Part shown: piece by piece, positions 1 through 5,192 of the stretch | Position numbering within the stretch: the first letter of the stretch is position 1 | Layout: the number at the start of each line of letters is the position of its first letter | Assembly: GCA_003696125.1 (NCBI GenBank) | Contig: RFHZ01000652.1 | Location: 1-6,365 of the forward strand | Direction of reading: 5' to 3' | Length of the DNA: 6,365 nt | DNA from: Nitrospinota bacterium | Lineage (GTDB): Bacteria; Tectomicrobia; Entotheonellia; J063 | Program-made: the position numbers and the translations under genes | The notes under the pieces: generated by a model | Databases searched by the model: none | The model's input: the letters and a program-made list of their open reading frames with translations, nothing else | Told to the model about the DNA's origin: nothing

Positions 1-2
1 CT

Positions 3-812
3 GTGCTGCGCTGGCTGGTGAACGGACGCGCGGTCGCGGAGGCGCCGGTCTACTTCGGGGATCTGAGCACAGACAGCGCGCTGGCCGAGCTGACCCACCA
101 TGTGGAGGCGACCACGCTGGCGGTCCCGGGTGTGCTGCCCGAAGGCGCCGAGGTCTCCTTCCAGGTGGAGGAGAACGAGCTGATCGGGATCATCGGTCCC
201 AACGGCTCGGGCAAGACCACCCTCCTCAACCTGATCAGCGGGGTCTATACCCCGGACCAGGGGGAGATCTGGTACCGGGGAAGGCGGATCGATGGCCTGC
301 CCGCCTATACGGTTGCCGCCCTGGGGATCGGCCGCACCTTCCAGGTGACCAAGGTCTTTCGCCGCATGAGCGTGCTGGAAAACCTGCTGGTACCGGCCCT
401 GGCTTCGCCCAGAGCCCCCACCTATGCCCAGGCGATGGAGCAGGCCTTAGAGGTGGCCACCTTCCTGCGGCTGGTGCATCTCAAGGATGAGTACGCCCGC
501 AACCTCTCCGGTGGCCAGCAGAAGCTCCTGGAGCTGGGGAAGGTGCTGATGCTCAACCCGGACCTGATCATGCTCGATGAACCGTTTGCCGGGGTGCATC
601 CCCAGCTCAAGGAGGAACTCCACCGGTACATCCGTGCCCTGCACGGCTCGGGCAAGACCTTTCTGATCATCAGTCACGACATGCACTCCATCTTCGGGCT
701 CAGCCAGCGCCTGCTGGTCTTGAGCGGGGGAGAGAAGATCGTGGAAGGGGATCCGGAGCGGGTCAAGGAGGATGAGCGGGTGATCGAGGCCTATCTGGGG
801 GAAGAGGAATGA
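3..812 (+). CDS. livG: Branched-chain amino acid-type ABC transporter ATPase, LivG-like (5' end uncertain, probably partial)
   Basis: This is a cytoplasmic ATPase subunit of a HAAT/Liv-type importer, which would pair with LivF to drive uptake through LivH/LivM permeases. The frame is open to the left edge. The GTG at 3 has only two bases before it, so the true start may lie outside the window; a GTG at 102 (residue 34) would give a more usual length. Visible motifs are Walker A GPNGSGKTT (residues 65-73), the Q-loop glutamine Q114 in RTFQVTKVF, signature LSGGQ (168-172), Walker B LIMLDEP (188-194, catalytic E193) and H-loop H225. From about residue 51 (VSFQVEENE) it reads as ordinary LivG. 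Residues 1-50 do not: the expected first beta strand and aromatic A-loop ahead of Walker A are missing. Alanine codons there are mostly GCG (6 of 8), against GCC in the rest (12 of 14). The stop overlaps the livF start (ATGA). The imported substrate cannot be told from the ATPase. Confidence 0.85.
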   Translation: MLRWLVNGRAVAEAPVYFGDLSTDSALAELTHHVEATTLAVPGVLPEGAEVSFQVEENELIGIIGPNGSGKTTLLNLISGVYTPDQGEIWYRGRRIDGLPAYTVAALGIGRTFQVTKVFRRMSVLENLLVPALASPRAPTYAQAMEQALEVATFLRLVHLKDEYARNLSGGQQKLLELGKVLMLNPDLIMLDEPFAGVHPQLKEELHRYIRALHGSGKTFLIISHDMHSIFGLSQRLLVLSGGEKIVEGDPERVKEDERVIEAYLGEEE

Positions 813-1525
813 GTGTAGAGGTCAGGGACCTTTACGTGGGGTACTTCAAAGACATCGCCATTCTGCAGGGGGTCTCCCTGCTGGCGCAGACCGGGAAGAT
901 CACCACCCTTATCGGTCCCAACGGGGTGGGGAAATCGACCCTGCTCAAGACGATCTACGGCTTTTTGACCCCCTTTCAGGGACAGATCGTTGTCCATGGG
1001 GAGGAGATCACCGGGATGGCCCCCTATCTCCTGGCCCATAAAGGGATCTCCTACATCCCGCAGCGGCGTAACGTCTTCCCCTACCTGAGCGTGGAGGAGA
1101 ACCTGATCCTGGGCGCCTGGATCTTTCGCCGGGACCGGGAGCGGATGGCGCAGGCGCTGGAGGAGAACTACCGCCGTTTTCCCCAGTTGCGGGAGAAGCG
1201 GAGACAGAAGGCCGGCACGCTCAGCGGGGGGGAGCAGCGGATGGTCGAGCTGGGACGTGCCCTCATGGTCTCCCCCACCATCCTGCTGGTGGATGAGCCG
1301 ACAGCCGGCCTGGCACCCAGGGTGGCAGGAGAGATCTACGCCAGGCTCCAGGCCTTGAACCGGGAGGAGGGGAAGACCATCCTCCTGGTGGACCAGAACA
1401 TCCGCCAGGCCCTGCGCATCTCCGACTACGTCTACGTGTTCGAGCTGGGCAGGAACAGGGCAGAGGGACCACGGGAACGCTTTGAGACCGACCTGCGGGA
1501 GCTGATCCGGGACTGGCTGTTCTGA
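809..1525 (+). CDS. livF: Branched-chain amino acid-type ABC transporter ATPase, LivF-like
   Basis: This is the second ATPase of the Liv-type importer, 238 residues, which is the usual LivF length. It has an N-terminal strand with aromatic A-loop candidates (Y9, Y12), Walker A GPNGVGKS (36-43), the Q-loop in SYIPQRRNVF (Q85), signature LSGGEQ (138-143) and Walker B ILLVDEP (158-164, E163). The H-loop position is VDQN (194-197), with glutamine in place of the usual histidine. That is normal for LivF, which typically has VEQN, so it is not a defect. The ATG at 809 overlaps the livG stop (ATGA), and purine-rich GGGGGAAGAGGA just upstream (797-808) serves as RBS, so translation is probably coupled. 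The true substrate (branched-chain amino acids, other amino acids, amides, urea or short organic acids) is unknown because the binding protein and permeases are outside the window. Confidence 0.92.
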   Translation: MSVEVRDLYVGYFKDIAILQGVSLLAQTGKITTLIGPNGVGKSTLLKTIYGFLTPFQGQIVVHGEEITGMAPYLLAHKGISYIPQRRNVFPYLSVEENLILGAWIFRRDRERMAQALEENYRRFPQLREKRRQKAGTLSGGEQRMVELGRALMVSPTILLVDEPTAGLAPRVAGEIYARLQALNREEGKTILLVDQNIRQALRISDYVYVFELGRNRAEGPRERFETDLRELIRDWLF

Positions 1526-1547
1526 GCAGGGGAGAGAGGAGGGGGAC

Positions 1548-2090
1548 ATGCGCATCTATACCCGCAGCGGGGATACAGGAGAGACCGGGCTCTTTGGGGG
1601 GGGACGGGTCCCCAAGGATTCCGGCCGGGTGGAGGCGTACGGGACCATCGATGAGCTGAACGCTACCCTGGGGGTGGCGCGCAACTTCATCCAGGATGCG
1701 GAGATCGACGCCTGGCTGGAAGCGCTGCAGCGGGAGCTCTTTCTCCTGGGAGCCGATCTGGCCACCCCGCTTACCACCACCCGGAAAAAACCGGTTTCCC
1801 GCCTCCAGGCCTCCCAGGTGACCGCCCTGGAGGAGAAGATCGATGCCTGGCAGAAGGAGCTGCCACCGCTGACCCGTTTCCTGCTCCCCGGCGGTACCCC
1901 TGGCGCCGCCTTCCTCCACCTGGCCCGGACCATCTGCCGGCGGGCCGAGCGGCGGGTGGTGAAGCTGGCCAGGGAGGAGAGCATCAACCCGGAGATTATC
2001 CGCTACCTGAACCGGCTCTCTGATCTCCTCTTTGTGCTGGCCCGCCTGTGTAATCAACGGGCCGGGCAGGCAGAACACTTCTGGGAGTGA
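1548..2090 (+). CDS. pduO: PduO-type ATP:cob(I)alamin adenosyltransferase
   Basis: This cytoplasmic enzyme transfers the adenosyl group of ATP to cob(I)alamin, making adenosylcobalamin for B12-dependent mutases, dehydratases and similar enzymes. At 180 residues it has the length of a single-domain PduO/MMAB-type enzyme. The diagnostic N-terminal block is present: YTRSGDTGETGLF with GGGRVPKD (residues 4-24, ATP-binding), then RVEAYGTIDELNA (27-39), including D35. The second block is FLLPGG (111-116), then HLARTICRRAERR (124-136), whose arginines R127 and R131 match those known to contact ATP in the family. The last is YLNRLSDLLFVLAR (153-166). The start at 1548 is supported by AGGAGG at 1537-1542. 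It sits 22 bases after livF with no terminator between, so it is probably the last gene of that operon. The symbol follows the family; MMAB/CobO-type names are also used. No B12-dependent enzyme is in view to name the user. Confidence 0.93.
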   Translation: MRIYTRSGDTGETGLFGGGRVPKDSGRVEAYGTIDELNATLGVARNFIQDAEIDAWLEALQRELFLLGADLATPLTTTRKKPVSRLQASQVTALEEKIDAWQKELPPLTRFLLPGGTPGAAFLHLARTICRRAERRVVKLAREESINPEIIRYLNRLSDLLFVLARLCNQRAGQAEHFWE

Positions 2091-2106
2091 GCCCACAGAA
2101 AATTGC

Positions 2107-2136
2107 TTGACTTGGGAAGGGGTCATCGCGTAGGAT
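2107..2136 (+). promoter_or_regulatory. Candidate sigma-70-type promoter upstream of coxG
   Basis: TTGACT (2107-2112) and TAGGAT (2131-2136) are separated by 18 bases, about 60 bases before the coxG ATG. The -35 matches the consensus at five of six positions; the -10 is weaker. The element lies in the only sizeable gap between the livGF-pduO group and coxG. It shares CTTGACTT and GTAGGATG with the element before aorA. It also shows that an upstream in-frame ATG at 2135 would start inside the -10, which argues for the later coxG start. Confidence 0.5.
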
Positions 2137-2183
2137 GCGGGTAACCGATCGCTTACCCATTGCCAGGCACTACGCGTGTCAGC

Positions 2184-2189
2184 GGAGGG
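2184..2189 (+). promoter_or_regulatory. Ribosome binding site that decides the coxG start
   Basis: GGAGGG lies 8 bases before the ATG at 2198. The alternative in-frame ATG at 2135 has no comparable site at the right distance and would add 21 residues unlike the family's N terminus. The ATG at 2198 is therefore preferred. Confidence 0.65.
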
Positions 2190-2197
2190 TCTCATCC

Positions 2198-2641
2198 ATG
2201 CAGGTACAGGGAAGCTACCGCATACCGGCTCCCCCCCAGCAGGTCTGGGAGGCGTTTACCGATCCGCACTTTGTCCGGCAATGCCTGCCGGGGTGCCAGA
2301 GCTTTGCTCCCCTCGGGAACGATACATACCAAGCCACCCTGGAGGTGGGGATCGCCTCCATCAAAGGGGTCTATACGGGGCGGGTGGCCATGGAGGATAA
2401 GCGGCCTCCTTTTGCCTATCGCCTGGTGGTAGAAGGGAGGAGCCAGCTCGGGTTCGTCAAGGGGATCGGGGACCTGACCCTGCAGGAGACGGCGGAGAAG
2501 GAGACCGAGATCCTGGTGCACGGAGAGGTGCAGGTCGGGGGGAGGATAGCCCGGGTAGGGCAGCGCATCCTGGGGAGTGCGGCTAAGATGATGATGGACC
2601 GCTTTTTCCAGAAGGCCATCCGGCTGATCACGGCGTCGTGA
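2198..2641 (+). CDS. coxG: CoxG-family protein (SRPBCC fold, carbon monoxide dehydrogenase subunit G-like)
   Basis: A 147-residue protein of the CoxG branch of the SRPBCC/START-like superfamily. Recognisable features are the N-terminal strand plus APPQQVWEAFTDP (residues 11-23), the hallmark CLPGCQSF (29-36), a central GVYTGRVAMED segment (57-67), then GIGDLTLQE (89-97) and the C-terminal helix with GGRIARVGQRIL (114-125) and MMMDRFF (131-137). In aerobic CO oxidisers CoxG helps attach molybdenum CO dehydrogenase to the membrane, and family members are reported to bind quinone-like lipids. Here there is no coxL, coxM or coxS in view, no signal peptide and no obvious C-terminal membrane tail. 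A CO-dehydrogenase role cannot be assumed. It stands alone between the pduO and AOR genes with its own promoter-like element. It may serve another molybdenum or tungsten enzyme, or bind an unrelated hydrophobic ligand. Confidence 0.85.
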   Translation: MQVQGSYRIPAPPQQVWEAFTDPHFVRQCLPGCQSFAPLGNDTYQATLEVGIASIKGVYTGRVAMEDKRPPFAYRLVVEGRSQLGFVKGIGDLTLQETAEKETEILVHGEVQVGGRIARVGQRILGSAAKMMMDRFFQKAIRLITAS

Positions 2642-2671
2642 GCGACCCGGAGCACGCGGAGTAAAAAACTC

Positions 2672-2699
2672 TTGACTTTTCTTGCCCTGCACGTAGGAT
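2672..2699 (+). promoter_or_regulatory. Candidate sigma-70-type promoter upstream of the aorAB operon
   Basis: TTGACT (2672-2677) and TAGGAT (2694-2699) are separated by 16 bases, about 75 bases before the aorA ATG. The hexamers are identical to those before coxG. The predicted leader (about 2706-2773) carries a second AGGATG: AGGATG occurs at 2695-2700 and 2709-2714, a 14-base step. The longer AGGATGCGG at 2709-2717 also occurs before coxG at 2132-2140. No convincing terminator for coxG was found in the gap, so read-through from coxG is also possible. Confidence 0.5.
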
Positions 2700-2757
2700 G
2701 ATACGCACAGGATGCGGAAGGGGGAAAGTGCTGGTCAGGTATAAAGGCAGTCTAGAG

Positions 2758-2765
2758 AAAGGAGG
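2758..2765 (+). promoter_or_regulatory. Strong ribosome binding site of aorA
   Basis: AAAGGAGG is a near-perfect anti-Shine-Dalgarno match, 8 bases before the ATG at 2774. It is the strongest RBS in the window, which fits high expression of the Fe-S subunit. Confidence 0.75.
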
Positions 2766-2773
2766 GACCTCTC

Positions 2774-3259
2774 ATGAAACAGCTAGTCATCCATCCTGAG
2801 CGGTGTACTGCCTGTCGCATGTGTGAGCTGGCCTGCTCGATGGAGCATGAAGGTGTCTTTGATCCGAGTCGATCGCGGATACAGGTAGAGATCTTCCTGG
2901 ATGAGGCGTTCTATCTCCCCATGGCCTGTTACCACTGTGACGACTATCCCTGTGGGCAGGTCTGTCCTACCGAGGCCATCGTGAAGGATCGGGAAACCGG
3001 GTGGATTACGGTGATTGACGAGAAGTGCATCGGGTGTAAGATGTGCATGCAGGCGTGTCCTTTTGGGGTCATGGGCTACGCCACCACGGTGGGGGTGGCG
3101 CAGAACTGTGACCTCTGTGAAGGGGACCCTGAGTGCGTGAAATTCTGCGCTCCGCAAGCCCTGGAGTTCTTGAATATTGAGGCGACCAAGGTCCACAAAC
3201 GCGGGCTGTTTGCCGAAAAAGTCAGACAAGCGATGACAGGAGAGGGGGTAGCATCATGA
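2774..3259 (+). CDS. aorA: Four-cluster [4Fe-4S] ferredoxin subunit of aldehyde oxidoreductase, AorA-like
   Basis: A 161-residue cytoplasmic electron-transfer protein of the HycB/DmsB-like ferredoxin type. It has sixteen cysteines in four groups: C11, C14, C17, C21; C52, C55, C60, C64; C85, C88, C91, C95; and C112, C115, C121, C125. That is enough for four [4Fe-4S] clusters. There is no signal peptide or twin-arginine motif. The stop overlaps the AOR start (ATGA at 3256-3259), implying translational coupling and a tight complex with the catalytic subunit. Together with the downstream FAD protein this matches the AorA-AorB-AorC order known from Aromatoleum aromaticum, where AorA relays electrons between the tungsten subunit and the FAD subunit. 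The residues after about 130 form a short tail without cysteines. Alone it could be called a generic 4Fe-4S dicluster protein; the context supplies the specific name. Confidence 0.88.
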   Translation: MKQLVIHPERCTACRMCELACSMEHEGVFDPSRSRIQVEIFLDEAFYLPMACYHCDDYPCGQVCPTEAIVKDRETGWITVIDEKCIGCKMCMQACPFGVMGYATTVGVAQNCDLCEGDPECVKFCAPQALEFLNIEATKVHKRGLFAEKVRQAMTGEGVAS

Positions 3260-5088
3260 ACGGGTACACTGGGAAAATCCTCCGCGTCGATCTGAGCAGC
3301 AGGACTACACGGGTCGAAGACCTGGATATGTCGCTGGCCAGGCAGTTTATCGGTTCGCGTGGCCTGGCTACCAAATTCCTCTATGATGAGATGGATCCTA
3401 CCGTCGATCCTCTCAGTCCCGGCAACAAGATCATCTTTGCCACCGGTCCCTTAACCGGGACCATCGCCCCGACCGGGGGCCGCTATACCGTGGTGACCAA
3501 GGGGCCCCTCACCGGTGCCATCGCCTGCTCCAACTCGGGGGGCTATTTTGCGGCAGAGTTGAAGTTTGCCGGCTATGACTTCCTCATCATCGAGGGCAAG
3601 GCGGAAAAGCCGGTCTACCTCTGGATTCATGATGACGGGGTAGAGATCCGGGACGCCGATCATCTCTGGGGGAAGCCGACCAACGAGTGTGAAGACCTCC
3701 TGCACCAGGAGACGGATAAAGAGGCCAAGATCGCCTCCATCGGTCCGGCCGGAGAGAAGCTGGTCCTCTTTGCCTGTGTGATGAACGACAAGCATCGCGC
3801 CGCCGGCCGGTCCGGGGTGGGAGCGGTCATGGGCTCCAAGAACCTCAAGGCCATCGTGGTGCGGGGAACCAAACCGGTCGGGGTTGCCCAGCCGCAGGAG
3901 TTCCTGCAGGCGGTCACCAACGCCTTTAACATCATGAAAGGGAACCCGGTGACCGGCCAGGGGTTGCCCCAGTACGGGACCGATGTGCTGATGAACGTGA
4001 TCAATGAGAACGGGCTGCTCCCCACCCGGAACTTCCAGACCGGTGTCTTTCCCGGTGCCAACAACATCGGGGGGGAGATGGTGGTGGAAAAGGTGCTCAT
4101 CCGCAACAAGGGCTGCTTTAGCTGTTCCATCGCCTGCGGCCGGGTCTCCAAGATCGAGCAGGGACCCTATAAGGGAGAAGGGGAAGGCCCGGAATACGAG
4201 TCGGCCTGGGCCATCGGGGCCGATTGCGGGGTGGACGACCTGGAAGCGGTGCTCAAGGCCAACTACATCTGTAACGAGCTGGGCATGGATACGATCTCGG
4301 CCGGAGCCACCATCGCCTGTGCCATGGAGCTCTACGAGAAGGGGTATATCCCCCGGGATGAGGTGGGACTCGATCTCCGCTTCGGCAATGCCGAGGCCAT
4401 GGTGAAGATGATGGAGATGATGGGGAAACGGGAAGGCTTTGGCGATGTCCTGGCCGAAGGGTCTTACCGGGTGGCGGTGAAATACGGATACCCGGATGCC
4501 TTCATGGGGGTAAAAAAGCAAGACTTCCCGGCCTACGATCCCCGCGGGGCCCAGGGGATGGGTCTCGGGTACGCCACCTCCAACCGGGGAGCCTGTCACC
4601 TGAAAGGGTACACCATTTCCCCCGAGATCCTGGGGGTTCCGGAAAAGGTCGATCCGCAGGCCACCGAAGGGAAAGCGGCCCTGCAGAAGAGCTTCCAGGA
4701 CCTGACCGCGGTGATCGATGCCTCCGGCATCTGCATCTTCACCAGCTTCGGTATCGGTGCTCCCGAGGTGCTGGCCATGCTCAACGGGGCGACCGGCTTT
4801 AACTACACGGCAGAGGAGATGCTGCAGGCCGGGGAACGGATCTGGAACCTGGAACGCCTGTTCAACTTAAAGGCCGGCCTGACCCGGGCCGACGATACCC
4901 TGCCCAAACGCCTGCTCGAGGAGGGACTCCCCGAGGGACCGAACAAGGGACGCGTGGTACGGCTCGGGGAGATGCTCGACGAGTACTACGAGCTGCGCGG
5001 CTGGGATAGGGAAGGAAAACCGAAACCAGAAAAGCTGGCCGAGCTGGGACTGACCAAAGAGGCCGGTCCCATCATCGCTACCAGCTAA
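3256..5088 (+). CDS. aorB: Aldehyde ferredoxin oxidoreductase, tungsten/molybdenum-pterin catalytic subunit, AorB-like
   Basis: A 610-residue member of the AOR family, the usual length (about 600-620). It should catalyse the reversible oxidation of aldehydes to carboxylic acids at a bis-pterin tungsten (or molybdenum) site with one [4Fe-4S] cluster. The N-terminal AOR domain starts with [12 protein letters not shown] (residues 3-14). Cofactor-binding signatures include PTGGRYTVV (72-80, R76), CSNSGGYF (91-98, N93) and [20 protein letters not shown] (180-199). Cluster cysteines are C287, C290 and C294 (CFSCSIAC) with the distant C493 (SGICIF). E313 in GPEYES and H448 in GACHLK fall at the numbers of the proposed catalytic residues of Pyrococcus furiosus AOR, and the four cysteines are within one residue of that enzyme's (288, 291, 295, 494). 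All key positions appear intact. Translation is coupled to aorA. The metal and the preferred aldehyde cannot be read from sequence. BamB-type benzoyl-CoA reductase is less likely given the conserved AOR residues and the ferredoxin/FAD neighbours. Confidence 0.93.
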   Translation: MNGYTGKILRVDLSSRTTRVEDLDMSLARQFIGSRGLATKFLYDEMDPTVDPLSPGNKIIFATGPLTGTIAPTGGRYTVVTKGPLTGAIACSNSGGYFAAELKFAGYDFLIIEGKAEKPVYLWIHDDGVEIRDADHLWGKPTNECEDLLHQETDKEAKIASIGPAGEKLVLFACVMNDKHRAAGRSGVGAVMGSKNLKAIVVRGTKPVGVAQPQEFLQAVTNAFNIMKGNPVTGQGLPQYGTDVLMNVINENGLLPTRNFQTGVFPGANNIGGEMVVEKVLIRNKGCFSCSIACGRVSKIEQGPYKGEGEGPEYESAWAIGADCGVDDLEAVLKANYICNELGMDTISAGATIACAMELYEKGYIPRDEVGLDLRFGNAEAMVKMMEMMGKREGFGDVLAEGSYRVAVKYGYPDAFMGVKKQDFPAYDPRGAQGMGLGYATSNRGACHLKGYTISPEILGVPEKVDPQATEGKAALQKSFQDLTAVIDASGICIFTSFGIGAPEVLAMLNGATGFNYTAEEMLQAGERIWNLERLFNLKAGLTRADDTLPKRLLEEGLPEGPNKGRVVRLGEMLDEYYELRGWDREGKPKPEKLAELGLTKEAGPIIATS

Positions 5089-5117
5089 GACTCTCCGGAG
5101 TAAAAGAGAGAAAGGGC

Positions 5118-5178
5118 ACCACGGAGACGGGAAAGGGTTCCGGTGGGTAGAACCCTGTCCGCGTCTCCGTGGTCTTTT
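5118..5178 (+). terminator. Long hairpin with short T-run between aorB and aorC: possible attenuator, terminator or processing site
   Basis: The outer arms ACCACGGAGACG (5118-5129) and CGTCTCCGTGGT (5162-5173) pair perfectly over 12 bp. Inside, GGA (5130-5132) can pair TCC (5158-5160), and AGGGTTC (5134-5140) pairs perfectly with GAACCCT (5150-5156) around a 9-base loop. The result is a nearly continuous 22 bp stem, broken by one A/G mismatch and one bulged G (5161). CTTTTCT follows directly at 5174-5180. The T-run is short for a strong intrinsic terminator, and the aorC RBS begins within ten bases, so partial termination or RNA processing is more likely than a full stop. A dispersed intergenic repeat is another possibility. 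Confidence 0.55.
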
Positions 5179-5181
5179 CTG

Positions 5182-5187
5182 AGGAGG
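5182..5187 (+). promoter_or_regulatory. Ribosome binding site of aorC
   Basis: AGGAGG lies 5 bases before the ATG at 5193, inside the purine run GAGGAGGAGAGG. It fixes the aorC start and lies just beyond the foot of the upstream hairpin. Confidence 0.6.
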
Positions 5188-5192
5188 AGAGG

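Noticed and set aside
1400-1402. Loss of the H-loop histidine in the LivF-like ATPase (VDQN)
   Set aside because: Glutamine at this position is normal in LivF proteins (usually VEQN), so it is not a defect.
791-1555. Minus-strand open frame (254 codons) opposite livF
   Set aside because: It mirrors almost exactly the extent of livF and shows no motif, so it is a codon-bias shadow.
2108-2125. TGAC-N10-GTCA inverted repeat as a regulator site overlapping the coxG promoter
   Set aside because: Only four bases per arm, and it is not present in the matching element before aorA, so chance is a sufficient explanation.
1263-2195. Minus-strand open frame (310 codons) opposite livF and pduO
   Set aside because: It covers parts of two clear plus-strand genes, has a low-complexity Pro/Gly/Arg-rich product and no plausible RBS or motif.
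2135-2197. Upstream in-frame start extending coxG by 21 residues
   Set aside because: The ATG overlaps the -10-like hexamer, lacks an RBS, and the extra residues do not resemble a CoxG N terminus. The ATG at 2198 has GGAGGG 8 bases before it.
2659-2671. GAGT-AAAAA-ACTC mini-hairpin as a terminator for coxG
   Set aside because: A four-base stem with an A-rich loop is too weak, and the following sequence is the -35 region of the aorA promoter rather than a T-run.
2740-2745. TATAAA as an alternative -10 for aorA
   Set aside because: No -35-like hexamer occurs 16-19 bases upstream (the sequence there is purine-rich), and it is very close to the RBS. The TTGACT/TAGGAT pair is better.
3451-4599. 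Long minus-strand open frame (382 codons) opposite aorB
   Set aside because: It lies wholly opposite the well-supported AOR gene. Its product is rich in His, Gly, Pro and Val with no family motif, as expected of a GC-rich antisense shadow.
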